This document shows, piece by piece, positions 16,873 through 26,495 of a stretch of DNA of 64,000 bases. Location of the stretch: the NCBI RefSeq assembly GCF_016865525.2, contig NZ_CP075169.1, forward strand, positions 5,146,337 to 5,210,336, given 5' to 3'. The DNA is from Sodalis ligni. GTDB taxonomy: Bacteria; Pseudomonadota; Gammaproteobacteria; Enterobacterales; Enterobacteriaceae. Made by a program: the position numbers and the translations under genes. Position 1 is the first letter of the stretch. Each line of letters opens with the position of its first letter. The notes below the pieces were generated by a model. It searched no databases. It was not told where the DNA came from and saw only the letters and a list, made by a program, of their open reading frames with translations.

Positions 16873-18924
16873 ATGATAAGAATAGGGGTTGATATCGGCG
16901 GAACCTTCACCGATTTCGTCGTCTGGCGCAGCGGCGGGCGGCAGGAACAATGGCAATCCTTTAAGGTACCCTCCACCCCGCCGAATTTCGCCCGGGGTTT
17001 TCAGGACGGATTCGAAAAACTGCTGGCTGAACTGGCCATCGGGCCGCAAGAGCCTGTGGTGATAATGCACGGCACAACCGTCAGCACCAATGCGGTGATT
17101 GAACGCTCCCAGCCGCCGGTGGCCCTGCTGGTTACCCAGGGATTTCGGGATATTTTGGAATTGCAGCGGCTGCGCCTGATTGATCCCACCAATCTGCTGG
17201 GCACGCGCAGGCTGCCGCTGATTGAACGCCACCAGGTCTTTGAAATAGGGGAACGCCTGGGGGCGGACGGCGCTATCGTTGAACCGCTGTCGGCGGATTC
17301 GGTGGCCCTGGCCGTTGAACAGGTGCGCGCCGCCGGCATGACGGGCATAGCCGTCGCCTTTATGAACAGTTACCAGAATCCCGCCCATGAACAGCAGACC
17401 CGCGCATTGATTAACCGGCTGGCGCCGGAGCTGGATGTTTGCCTGTCAAGTGATGTCTGGCCGCGTCCGGGAGAGTATGAACGGGCCATCAATGCGCTGC
17501 TGAACGTCTACGTTAAACCCTGCATGTCCTCCTATCTGCAGCAGATTGAAAGCTATCTCGCCAGCCGCCTGCGGCACGTCCAGCTGTTTATCACCCGCTC
17601 CAACGGCGGCGCCATGTCGGCGCGGGAAGCGCGGGATTTCCCGGTGCATACCCTGCTTTCCGGCCCCGCCTCGGGGGTCACGGCGGCGCAGCTGATGGCC
17701 CGCGCCGCGCCGGAACGGCACTATCTCACCATGGATATGGGGGGCACCAGCACCGATATTTCCCTTATCCGCGAGGGCATGGCGGCGGTAGTGGATCAGA
17801 CGGAAGTGGGCGAGTTTCCCCTTACCATGCCGGTGACCGGCATTGAAGCCATCGGGGCGGGAGGCGGTTCCATCGGCCGCTTTGACGGACCGGTATTCCG
17901 TATCGGCCCGATGAGCGCCGGCGCCTGGCCCGGACCCGCCTGCTTCGGCCGGGGAGGAAACCGGCCCACCGTCACCGATGCCTACCTGCTGTGCGGCTAC
18001 CTGTCCGCCGATGCCTTTCTCGGCGGCGCCATGATCCTGGATCGGGACGCGGCCCATCAGGCGTTTATGCCCCTGGCCCAACGCATGGGGGAGACGGTGA
18101 CCGGCGCGGCCAGCGCCGCGATTTCCATCGCCACCTCCAATATGGTGGCCAGCGTCTTGCCCTACCTGGCCCGCCACGGCGTTGACCCTCAGGATGTCAC
18201 CCTGGTGACGTTCGGCGGCAACGGCGCCATCCACGGACCGCTGCTGGCGGCGGAAATCGGTATCCCCTCCCTTATCGTGCCCAATACCCCTTCGGTTTTT
18301 TGCGCCGTGGGCGGCGTGGTGGCGGAGCTGACCCACGACATGGTGGCCATTGTGCAACAGGGGGCCATGGACACCACCCGGTTACGGCAGGTTTTCACCG
18401 CCTTGCAGGATGAGGCCGCCGCATGGCTGGCGCGGCAGACCGATGCGACCAATATAGAGGCCGTCGTGCTGGAATACTGGGCGGATCTGCGCTATCGCGG
18501 CCAATCATTTCAGATACCGGTGATAATCGCCGCCGACGCGCCAGACCACATGACCACCGAGATGGCCGTTAGCGCCTTTCACGGCGAGCATCTGCGTTTG
18601 CATGCCCATGCCGATCCCCAGGGACGGGTGGAATTTATCGAACTACGGGTGCGTATCCGCGGCGCGCTGGCTACCCCCGACAGCCATGCGCCGGCGGAGT
18701 TGAAATCCGTTGCCGCCCCGAGTCCCTGCGGCCACCGGCAGCTGCACATCGGCGCCGCGCATTTCGACCACTGCCCGGTCTATGCCAGGTCAGGCCTCGG
18801 CGTCGGCGCGAGCGTTTTTGGACCCTGTATCATCAGCCAGAGCGACGCGACAGTACTGGTTCCACAGCATTTCACCGCCCGGGTGCAGCCCGACGGCGCC
18901 CTTTTTATGATGCAGGAGCGTTGA
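16873..18924 (+). CDS. hyuA: Hydantoinase/oxoprolinase subunit A (HyuA family)
   Basis: About 683 aa from MIRIGVDIGGTFTDFV; a GTG at 16864 is an alternative. The ASKHA-type ATP-binding motif DIGGTFTDF opens the protein. HGTTVSTNAVIERSQ, SNGGAMSAREARDFPVHTLLSGPASGV and TMDMGGTSTDISLI follow, and the C-terminus is normal for the family. With subunit B it performs ATP-dependent opening of a hydantoin or 5-oxoproline-like lactam ring. The gene heads a seven-gene operon with hyuB and a peptide-type ABC importer, preceded by HutC-like operators. The true substrate within this broad family cannot be read from sequence. Confidence 0.9.
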   Translation: MIRIGVDIGGTFTDFVVWRSGGRQEQWQSFKVPSTPPNFARGFQDGFEKLLAELAIGPQEPVVIMHGTTVSTNAVIERSQPPVALLVTQGFRDILELQRLRLIDPTNLLGTRRLPLIERHQVFEIGERLGADGAIVEPLSADSVALAVEQVRAAGMTGIAVAFMNSYQNPAHEQQTRALINRLAPELDVCLSSDVWPRPGEYERAINALLNVYVKPCMSSYLQQIESYLASRLRHVQLFITRSNGGAMSAREARDFPVHTLLSGPASGVTAAQLMARAAPERHYLTMDMGGTSTDISLIREGMAAVVDQTEVGEFPLTMPVTGIEAIGAGGGSIGRFDGPVFRIGPMSAGAWPGPACFGRGGNRPTVTDAYLLCGYLSADAFLGGAMILDRDAAHQAFMPLAQRMGETVTGAASAAISIATSNMVASVLPYLARHGVDPQDVTLVTFGGNGAIHGPLLAAEIGIPSLIVPNTPSVFCAVGGVVAELTHDMVAIVQQGAMDTTRLRQVFTALQDEAAAWLARQTDATNIEAVVLEYWADLRYRGQSFQIPVIIAADAPDHMTTEMAVSAFHGEHLRLHAHADPQGRVEFIELRVRIRGALATPDSHAPAELKSVAAPSPCGHRQLHIGAAHFDHCPVYARSGLGVGASVFGPCIISQSDATVLVPQHFTARVQPDGALFMMQER

Positions 18925-18926
18925 CC

Positions 18927-20889
18927 GTGGATCCCATACAAACCGTTATCATGAATAACCGCTTTAACGCCATCGTCGAAGAAGCGTCGGTCACGTTGTA
19001 TCGCACCGCCCATACCACCTTCGTCAAGCTGGTGCAGGATTTCCAGTGCGCCCTGGCCACGCCTCAAGGGGAAGTGTTCGCCTACCCCAGCCATTCCGGC
19101 GTCAATGCCTTTATCGGCCTGTCGGTATCCGGCGGACTGGCGGGCATCGGCCTGGAAAATCTGGAGCCGGGCGACTGCATCATTACCAACGATCCGTTCA
19201 GCACCGACGGCATGGTGACGCATATTATGGATGTCTCAATGGTTCGGCCGATTTTTCGGCAATGAACTTATCGCCCTGGCCTGGTCGTTTGTCCACGCCT
19301 CCGATATCGGCGGCGCGGTGCCGGGCAGCATTTCACCGGCCTTTACCGAGGTGTTCCAGGAAGGACTGCGGGTCAGGCCCACCAAGCTCTACAAGCGCGG
19401 CCAACTGGATACCGCCATTCGCAACATTTTTATCGATAACAGCCGTATTGCCGATGAGCTGTGGGGGGATTTCCAGGCGATGATCTCAGCCCTCACCAGT
19501 ATGGATAACCGGCTGAATCAATTATGCCGGCGCTACGGCATCCAGCAGGTGCGGGCGGGGATGGATGCGTCCCTGGCCCTGTCCGAGGTGAAGACCCGCG
19601 AGATCATTCGCCGCATTCCCAACGGGGACTATCCCTTTGCGGATTATATCGAAGGCATGACGGAAGGGGATTTTATTCATATCAACGCCGTGATGCGCGT
19701 CAGCGACGAACACATTGTGTTCGACTTCAGCGGCACCGACCCGCAGGTGGCGGCGGCCTTTAATTATGTCACCGGCGCCCGCGCCCATCCTTATACCCTG
19801 CAGGCGTTTATCTATTACATTTTGACCCTGGAACCGGAAGCTCCGCGTAACTCCGGCCTGCTGCGGGCGCTGGAGGTCATCGCCCCGCGCGGGACCATCA
19901 TCAATGCCGAATTTCCGGCGGCGGGCGGTTCCCGCGTCACCACCAGCACCCGGGTCTACGACGTGATTCTGGGCTGCCTGAACGCCGCGCTGCCGGACGG
20001 GCTGACCGCCGCCGGCCCCGGCATGTCGGGGGTGATTGTCGTCTCCGCCAAAGATCCCCGCGGCGACGGCAACCGTGTCAGCGTCATCAATCCCCTGTGC
20101 GGCGGCGGCGGCGGACGCTTCGGCATCGACGGCACCGACGGCGTGGATTCCCGATCCGGCTATCTGCGCACCGTGCCCGCCGAAATTATCGAAGCCGAAA
20201 CGGTAATACGGGTCAAACGTTATGCCCTGGTCACCGACAGCCAGGCCCCCGGCCGCTGGCAGAGCGGCGCCGCCATTGCCCTGGAGCTGGAAAATACCGG
20301 GCCGGAGGCGGTAATGACGGTGCGGGGCATGAATCGCTTTTATTTTCGTCCTTGGGGCGCCCGCGGCGGCCAGTGCGGCCATTTGGGATCGGTGGTGCTC
20401 AATCCCGGTACCGACGATGAACGCAACCTGGGCAAGATCGATGTCTTGAAGATGAAACGCCATGACGTGGTACGCCTCACCTCCCCCGCCGGCGGCGGTT
20501 TTGGCGATCCGTTCCTGCGCGACCCGGCGCTTATTGCCCGCGATGTGCGCCGCGGGCTGGTGACGCCCTTCAATGCCAGGAGCAGCTACGGCGTTGCGGT
20601 GGATGAGGAGGGCCGCGTTGACGGCGCCGCCACCCATCGGCTGCGGGCCGGCCATATCCCCGATCAAAGCCGGGTGACGCTGGGCAGCGCCCGGGATCAG
20701 CTGGATGTTGTCTGGCCGCGGGAAATCCGCGGGGCGCTGGCGGCCGGTCTGTTGCAGCAGGAGCGGAACGTTCGCCAGCCGCTGCGCCTGGCGGTGATCA
20801 AGCGCCTGACGGCGGAGAACCGGCCGGTGACGCTGCCGTTGATGAACCGGGTTATTGACGAAGAGTTGCAGTATCTAAAGATGCATTGA
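18927..20889 (+). pseudogene. hyuB: Hydantoinase/oxoprolinase subunit B (HyuB family), frameshifted
   Basis: Frame 1 (VDPIQTVIMNNRFNAIVEEASVTLYRTAH…ITNDPFSTDGMVTHIMDVSMVRPIF) ends at 19265. The rest (FGNELIALAWSFVHASDIGGAVPG… to 20889) is one frame on. The crossing falls in a T5 run at 19252-19256; removing one T restores PIFGNELIAL and a single product of about 654 aa, near the usual length. The remainder is intact, including FPAAGGSRVTTSTRV and the GGGGGRFGIDGTDGVDSR loop. GTG 18927 is a likely start (AGGAG upstream); TTG 18921 overlaps the hyuA stop. The indel could be real decay, an assembly error or, less likely, slippery translation. If inactive, HyuA loses its partner. Confidence 0.85.
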
Positions 20890-20984
20890 ATGAATAGGGC
20901 TCTGCCCGCATCCCCGGGCCAGCGGTTATAAAAAATGGTTTTTTATAGCCTTATAGTGATGTTTTCTCTTGTTGGAGACCAAAC

Positions 20985-22529
20985 ATGCGTCATCTGCTTA
21001 GGCAAATCTTGTTAGCGCCCGTGGGTAAATCCGGCATGCATACATCAAGAATGCGGGGCTGGCTTTTCGCCTTGATGATGTTCAACGCCGTGCCGGCAAG
21101 CGCACTGGCGGATACGGTAAATATCGCCCTATCCGCCGGGCTGACCACTCTCGATCCCCAGCAGGCCACCGTGGTGCAGACGGATCTGAGCGTCATCAGC
21201 CATATCTATACCCCCCTGGTGGTGCGCAATGCCGACCTGAGCATTATCGGCGTGGCGGCCACGTCGTGGAAAGCGCTGGACGATCGGACCTGGGATATCA
21301 AGCTGCGCCCCGGCATCCTGTTTACCAACGGCAAACCCCTGGATGCGGCGGTGGTAAAATGGAATTTTGACCATTTGCTCGATCCCAACCATAAAACCCG
21401 GGTGAAGGAGTGGTACAGCCTGATTGACCATGTGGACGTCGTGGCCCCCGACGAAGTGAAAATTGTCACCAGCGCGCCCTTTCCGGGACTGATTGCCCAG
21501 CTCAGCATGTTTTTCCTGATGGAGCCCACCTGGACCGCCGCCCACGATCCCGGCCGCGAAGCCATGGGCAGCGGACCGTACCAGCTGGCGCAGTACGTGC
21601 CGGGGGAGCGGGTGGTGCTGACGCCCAATCCGCATTATTTCGGCCCGAAAGCCGCCCACGACCAGGTGATTTTCCGCATGATCAGCGATCCGGCGGTACG
21701 GGTTTCGGCGCTGCTGTCCGGCGAGCTTGACCTGGCGCTGGATATTCCGCCCACCGACATCGACCGGATCAATAAAAGCAGCGTGGCCCATGCCGGCTGG
21801 GGTGAAAGCAGCCGCGCCATGATAATCAAGCTCAACAGCCTGAAAAAGCCCTTCGCCGATAACCTGAAATTGCGCCAGGCGATGAATTACGCCATCGACC
21901 GCCAGGGGATTATCGATGCCATCTATAACGGCCACGGGGCCATGAGCAAGGGCCAGCTATTGTCCCCCATGTACTTCGGCTACAACGATAAGCTGCAGCC
22001 CTATCCTTACGACCCGGACAAAGCCCGGCAGCTCATTGCCCAATCGGGCCTGCCGCAGCCCATCTCGTTTGAACTGCAGGTTCCGCTGGGACGCTATTTG
22101 CTGAGCCAGGAAATCGGCCAGATCATCGCCGCCCAATTGCAGGACGTGGGGCTGGATGTGAAAATCAGGGAGATGGAATACGCCAACTGGTCCAATGCCT
22201 ACACCCGCGGCGATATGGGCCAGGCCTCCTTCCTGGGCCAGGCCTGGCCGACCCTGGATGCCGACGGTCTGCTGGGGCTCTATCTGCCCACCGATCCCGG
22301 CGCGTACTGGAAAGACCCGGCATTTGCCGATTTGGTGCTGAAAGCCCGTTCAACGGTGGATAAGCAAAAGCGCATCGTCTATTACCAGCAGGCGACGGAG
22401 CGGATGCGCGATCAGGCCCCGGTGGTGTTTTTGTTCAACCAGCCCCTGACCTACGCCACGTCCAATAAATTCAGTTGGAAAGTCCGGGGCGATGACTGGG
22501 TCCGCGTCGATGATTTAGTGGCAAAATAA
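20985..22529 (+). CDS. Peptide/opine-type ABC transporter substrate-binding protein (SBP family 5)
   Basis: 514 aa with a long N-terminal signal region ending near VPASALA. SBP-5 landmarks are GLTTLDPQQAT, LRPGILFTNGKPLDAAVVKWNFDHLLDP, MGSGPYQLAQYVPGERVVLTPNPHYFG, LRQAMNYAIDRQGII and DPDKARQLIAQSGL. It captures a periplasmic ligand for the downstream permeases and ATPases. ATG at 20985 follows TTGGAGACC. It lies 95 bp after hyuB, so the imported ligand is probably the source of the hydantoinase substrate (inference). Confidence 0.93.
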   Translation: MRHLLRQILLAPVGKSGMHTSRMRGWLFALMMFNAVPASALADTVNIALSAGLTTLDPQQATVVQTDLSVISHIYTPLVVRNADLSIIGVAATSWKALDDRTWDIKLRPGILFTNGKPLDAAVVKWNFDHLLDPNHKTRVKEWYSLIDHVDVVAPDEVKIVTSAPFPGLIAQLSMFFLMEPTWTAAHDPGREAMGSGPYQLAQYVPGERVVLTPNPHYFGPKAAHDQVIFRMISDPAVRVSALLSGELDLALDIPPTDIDRINKSSVAHAGWGESSRAMIIKLNSLKKPFADNLKLRQAMNYAIDRQGIIDAIYNGHGAMSKGQLLSPMYFGYNDKLQPYPYDPDKARQLIAQSGLPQPISFELQVPLGRYLLSQEIGQIIAAQLQDVGLDVKIREMEYANWSNAYTRGDMGQASFLGQAWPTLDADGLLGLYLPTDPGAYWKDPAFADLVLKARSTVDKQKRIVYYQQATERMRDQAPVVFLFNQPLTYATSNKFSWKVRGDDWVRVDDLVAK

Positions 22530-22541
22530 CAGGCGACCCGC

Positions 22542-23462
22542 GTGGCTAAATATATTCTGTCCAGAGTAGTAGAAGTGCTGATTGCCCTGTTCGGCCTGGT
22601 GACCATCATCTTTCTGGTATCGCGCATGCTGGGGGATCCGGTATCGCTGCTGCTGCCCCAGGGCGCCAGCGCCGCCGACCTCCAGGCCATGCGGGAGCAG
22701 TTGGGGTTGCAGCGCCCGCTGCTGGATCAATATCTCGGTTTCCTGCGCCATGTGCTGTCGGGGGATCTGGGCACCTCCTTTTTTTATCAGCGCCCGGCGC
22801 TGCAGGTGGTGCTGGAACGCATGCCGGCCACCCTGGCGCTGACGGCGCTCTCCGCCCTGTTCGGTCTGGCGATAGGCTGCCTGGCCGGCCTGGTGGCGGC
22901 CCTGTACCGCAACTCCGTCTGGGAATTTCTGGTGCTCACCCTGGCCATGCTGGGGCAGGCCACTCCGGCGTTCTGGCTGGCCATTATGCTGATCCTGCTG
23001 TTTTCAGTCCACCTGGGCTGGCTGCCCACCGGCGGCACCGGCAGCGTGCTGCATCTGGTGATGCCCACCGCCGTCATGTCGATTTTCATCGCCGCCAATA
23101 TCGCCCGCCTGTTTCGATCCAGCCTGCTGGAGGTCATGGGCGAGGACTATGTGCGCACCGCCTGGGCCAAGGGCCTGCCGCCGCGGACGGTTATCAGCTG
23201 GCATATGGCGCGCAACGCCGTCCTGCCGGTGGTGACCATGAGCGGGCTGCTGGTGGGGGAGATGCTGGGGGGATCGGTGGTGGTGGAAACCATTTTTTCC
23301 TGGCCGGGGGTGGGCCGGCTTATCGTCGAGGCGGTGGCTAACCGGGATTTCCCGTTGATCCAGGCGGGGGTGGCGGTGGTGTCCGGCCTGTTTTTACTGG
23401 TGAGCCTGGCGGTAGACCTGCTGTACAGCCTGCTGGATCCGCGCGTGAGGCAATCCCCATGA
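22542..23462 (+). CDS. Peptide-type ABC transporter permease (DppB-like)
   Basis: 306 aa, GTG start (GTGGCTAAATATATTCTG). N-terminal TM and large periplasmic loop with QLGLQRPLLDQYLGFLRHVLSGDLGTSF. The EAA-type loop is LLEVMGEDYVRTAWAKGLPPRTVISWHMARNAVLPVVTMSG, followed by EMLGGSVVVETIFSWPGVGRLIVEAV and DPRVR at the C-terminus. Six TM segments are expected. It pairs with the next permease, which it overlaps by 4 bp (ATGA). Confidence 0.94.
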   Translation: MAKYILSRVVEVLIALFGLVTIIFLVSRMLGDPVSLLLPQGASAADLQAMREQLGLQRPLLDQYLGFLRHVLSGDLGTSFFYQRPALQVVLERMPATLALTALSALFGLAIGCLAGLVAALYRNSVWEFLVLTLAMLGQATPAFWLAIMLILLFSVHLGWLPTGGTGSVLHLVMPTAVMSIFIAANIARLFRSSLLEVMGEDYVRTAWAKGLPPRTVISWHMARNAVLPVVTMSGLLVGEMLGGSVVVETIFSWPGVGRLIVEAVANRDFPLIQAGVAVVSGLFLLVSLAVDLLYSLLDPRVRQSP

Positions 23463-24334
23463 TCAGGGCTGACGGCTTGCGAAGCCTGGGCCGCAGCCTG
23501 GCGGCCAGCAAAATCGGCCTGATTGGCTGGGTGGTGCTGCTCCTGCTGCTGCTGGGGGCATTGAGCACGTCTCTGCTGCCCCTGCCCGACCCGGTGCACG
23601 GCAATCTTTTACAGCGGTTAAAGCCGCCCTCCTATCGGTTTTTCACGCTGTCGTCCCATCCCCTGGGCACCGATCAACTGGGACGGGATATGTTCAGCCG
23701 CCTGCTGTTCGGCAGCCGGGTATCCATTACCGTGGGCTGCGCCGCGGTGCTGATGGGCGGGGTGGTGGGCGTGCTGGTGGGCATGATCTCCGGCTATGCC
23801 GGCGGTATCACCGATCGGGTATTGATGCGTTTAGTGGATATGCAGCTTTCCATCCCGCTGATTTTGCTGGCGCTGATGGTTATCGCCGCCGCCGGGCCCA
23901 GCCTGGGCAATCTGATTATCGTGCTGGCGCTTACCAGCTGGATCCGCTACGCCCGCCTGGTGCGCGGCCAGGTATTGGCCCTGCGGCGCCAGGAGTTTGT
24001 CCTGTCGGCCACCGCCGTGGGAGCGGGACCCTGGCATATCCTGCGCTATTATCTGCTGCCGAATGTTCTCACCCCGATCCTGGTTATCGCCACGCTGGAG
24101 TTTTCCCGGGTTATCTTGCTGGAAGCCAGTTTAAGCTTTCTGGGGCTGGGCGTTCAGCCGCCCTGGCCGAGCTGGGGCAGAATGCTGGCGGAAGGGCGCA
24201 CCTATATCGCCACCGCATGGTGGGTCACCACCTTTCCGGGGCTGGCTATCGTATTAACGGTGATGAGCGCCAACTTTGTCGGTGACTGGCTGCGCGATTT
24301 TTTTGATCCCAAACTGCATTCCACCGGAGAATGA
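23459..24334 (+). CDS. Peptide-type ABC transporter permease (DppC-like)
   Basis: 291 aa. HPLGTDQLGRDMFSRLLFGSRVS is the classic DppC/OppC motif. The cytoplasmic coupling loop is FVLSATAVGAGPWHILRYYLLPNVLTPILVIATLEFSRVILLEASLSFLGLGVQPPWPSWGRML. It overlaps both neighbours by 4 bp (ATGA), so the four transporter genes after the binding protein are translationally coupled. Confidence 0.94.
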   Translation: MIRADGLRSLGRSLAASKIGLIGWVVLLLLLLGALSTSLLPLPDPVHGNLLQRLKPPSYRFFTLSSHPLGTDQLGRDMFSRLLFGSRVSITVGCAAVLMGGVVGVLVGMISGYAGGITDRVLMRLVDMQLSIPLILLALMVIAAAGPSLGNLIIVLALTSWIRYARLVRGQVLALRRQEFVLSATAVGAGPWHILRYYLLPNVLTPILVIATLEFSRVILLEASLSFLGLGVQPPWPSWGRMLAEGRTYIATAWWVTTFPGLAIVLTVMSANFVGDWLRDFFDPKLHSTGE

Positions 24335-25359
24335 AGCCTATGCCGCCGCTGCTGGAAGTGCGTAATCTCACCGTTGAGGTACCCGCTAAACGGGGACGGC
24401 CCCCGGTGCGTATCATCGAGGATATCAGCTATGATCTGGATTACCATCAGACTCTGGGCATCGTGGGAGAGAGCGGCAGCGGTAAAAGCATGCAGGCCCT
24501 GGCGATGCTGGGGCTGCTGCCCCTGCGCAAGGGCGGGCGGATTCAGGGGGAAGTGCTGTTCCAGGGCAAGGACCTGTTGACCCTGTCCCCTAAAGCGCTC
24601 AGGGAGATTCGCGGCGGCCAGATAGGCATGATCTTCCAGGAGCCGATGACCTCCCTCAATCCGGTGCTGACCATTGGCCGCCAGCTGGCGGAACCCCTGG
24701 TGCATCATATGGGCATGAGCTACGGCAAGGCGCGCCGGCATGCCGTCGACCTTTTGGGGCTGGTGGGCATTCCCGATGCCGCTGAACGGATCAGGCAGTA
24801 CCCGTTCCAGTTTTCCGGCGGTATGCGCCAGCGCGCCATGATCGCCATGGCCATTGCCTGTAAGCCGAAGCTGCTGATCGGCGACGAACCCACCACCGCC
24901 CTCGATGTCACCATCCAGGCGCAGATTATCCAGCTGATTCGGGATCTGCGCGACGAGATGCGGATGTCCATTATCTGGATCACCCATGATATGGGGGTGG
25001 TGGCCGCCATGGCGGACCGGGTGCAGGTGCTGTACGCCGGTAAAATCATGGAAACGGGGCCGGTGGAACAGGTTTTCGGCCAGCCCTATAGCGCCTATAC
25101 CTGGGCACTGCTGCAATCCCTGCCCAAACGCGGCCAGCGCCCCAGGGAACCGCTGTTTCAAATCGCCGGGCAACCCATCAACCCGGCCCTGCGGCCGCCG
25201 GGGGATCCCTTTGCGCCGCGCAATCCCTTCGCCACCCCGCGCTGCCATCTGGAAATGCCGCCACTGCGACCGGTGTCCGACGCCGCACCGCAGCACCGGG
25301 TGGCCGCCTGGTACGATCTGCCCCGCTGTCTGGAACAACAACAGGAAAATAACCCATGA
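24331..25359 (+). CDS. Peptide-type ABC transporter ATP-binding protein (DppD-like)
   Basis: 342 aa. Walker A GESGSGKSM, Q-loop FQEPMTSLNPVLTIG, signature FSGGMRQRAMIAMAI, Walker B LLIGDEPTTALDVT and H-loop THDMGVVA. The C-terminal oligopeptide/dipeptide extension (ALLQSLPKRGQRP…) is present but lacks the usual Fe-S cysteine pattern. It forms a heterodimer with the next ATPase. Confidence 0.94.
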   Translation: MKPMPPLLEVRNLTVEVPAKRGRPPVRIIEDISYDLDYHQTLGIVGESGSGKSMQALAMLGLLPLRKGGRIQGEVLFQGKDLLTLSPKALREIRGGQIGMIFQEPMTSLNPVLTIGRQLAEPLVHHMGMSYGKARRHAVDLLGLVGIPDAAERIRQYPFQFSGGMRQRAMIAMAIACKPKLLIGDEPTTALDVTIQAQIIQLIRDLRDEMRMSIIWITHDMGVVAAMADRVQVLYAGKIMETGPVEQVFGQPYSAYTWALLQSLPKRGQRPREPLFQIAGQPINPALRPPGDPFAPRNPFATPRCHLEMPPLRPVSDAAPQHRVAAWYDLPRCLEQQQENNP

Positions 25360-26330
25360 ACCATGCCCCGCCGCCCGCTACGGCAACAGAAAGGCAGGCT
25401 ACGAGCCACGCCCCATCGCCCCCGGCCCGGCCGCCGCTATTGCAGGTTGAGGGCTTAAGCAAAGAGTATCCGGTCAATAGTCCGTGGTTCGGCCGGCGCG
25501 GGGTGTTCACTGCGGTGGGGGGCGTGAGCTTTTCCCTGGCGAAAGGAGAAACCCTGGGATTGGTGGGCGAATCCGGATCGGGGAAAAGCACCGTGGCGCG
25601 CTGTCTGATGCAGCTGGAACGGCCCACCGGCGGCCGGGTCTTACTTGAGGGACAGGATCTGGCGCAGCTCGGCCAAAGCGAGCTGCGGCCGCTGCGCAGA
25701 GTTATGCAGATCATCTTTCAAGACCCCTACTCCGCCCTCAACCCCCGCATGACCGCCGGCCGGTTTGTGGCGGACCCTATTATTATCCACGAGGGAAGGC
25801 AGCCCCGACAGGCTTTAGAGCAGCGGGTAGAGGCACTGTTCGCCAAGGTGGGGCTGGACAACAGCCATATCCATCGATATCCCCATGAATTTTCAGGCGG
25901 CCAGCGCCAGCGCATCTGTATCGCCCGGGCCCTGGCGCTGTCGCCCCGGTTAATCGTGGCGGATGAGCCGATTACCGCCCTGGATGTCTCCATTCAGGCG
26001 CAAATAATCAACCTGCTGCAGCAGTTGCAGGATGAACAGGGACTCTCTTACCTGTTTATTTCCCACGATCTGGGCATGGTCCGCCATATCTGCCATCGGG
26101 TCGCGGTGATGCTGCGCGGCATGATTGTGGAAACCGGTTCCGTGGAGGACATTTTCAACGACCCGCGCCATCTTTATACCCAGGCGCTGCTCAGCGCCAC
26201 TCTTGAAGCCGATCCGGCCCTGGAGCGCAGTAAAAAGCGGACGTTTTATAGCCCAACCCCCGCCGGAAGGTTGACCGCCGGCTATATGCGCGAAGTATCG
26301 CCGGGACATTTTGTCCGGGAAGAGCTGTAA
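25356..26330 (+). CDS. Peptide-type ABC transporter ATP-binding protein (DppF-like)
   Basis: 324 aa. Walker A GESGSGKST, FQDPYSALNPRMTAG, signature FSGGQRQRICIARAL, Walker B IVADEPITALDVS, H-loop SHDLGMVRHICHRVAVM, and C-terminal YTQALLSATLEADP. About 25 N-terminal residues (PPPATATERQATSHAPSPPARPP) form a low-complexity Pro/Ala/Thr extension. It is the last gene of the hyu-ABC operon; the next 165 bp hold two HutC-type operators. Confidence 0.94.
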   Translation: MNHAPPPATATERQATSHAPSPPARPPLLQVEGLSKEYPVNSPWFGRRGVFTAVGGVSFSLAKGETLGLVGESGSGKSTVARCLMQLERPTGGRVLLEGQDLAQLGQSELRPLRRVMQIIFQDPYSALNPRMTAGRFVADPIIIHEGRQPRQALEQRVEALFAKVGLDNSHIHRYPHEFSGGQRQRICIARALALSPRLIVADEPITALDVSIQAQIINLLQQLQDEQGLSYLFISHDLGMVRHICHRVAVMLRGMIVETGSVEDIFNDPRHLYTQALLSATLEADPALERSKKRTFYSPTPAGRLTAGYMREVSPGHFVREEL

Positions 26331-26384
26331 GGTGAGGTAAAACAGCCCCGGTTCCGAATGCCGGTTGTCGTTTCAAACCACAAA

Positions 26385-26394
26385 TGTATATACA
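26385..26394. promoter_or_regulatory. HutC-type operator (TGTATATACA), site 3
   Basis: Perfect copy within AATGTATATACATAAT, 21 bp (two helical turns) centre-to-centre from site 4 and about 100 bp upstream of the two-domain/hutH operon. The spacing suits cooperative binding. Confidence 0.75.
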
Positions 26395-26405
26395 TAATAT
26401 TATAT

Positions 26406-26415
26406 TGTATATACA
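26406..26415. promoter_or_regulatory. HutC-type operator (TGTATATACA), site 4
   Basis: Perfect copy within the longer palindrome ATTGTATATACAAT, the closest to the published HutC consensus. It forms a tandem pair with site 3. Confidence 0.75.
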
Positions 26416-26495
26416 ATAATCCTGTCATGATTATGACGCCCCTTTTTACGGCGGCGTAGCCGTTAGGTTGTTTTTTGACGACAGGAGTAAGTGGT

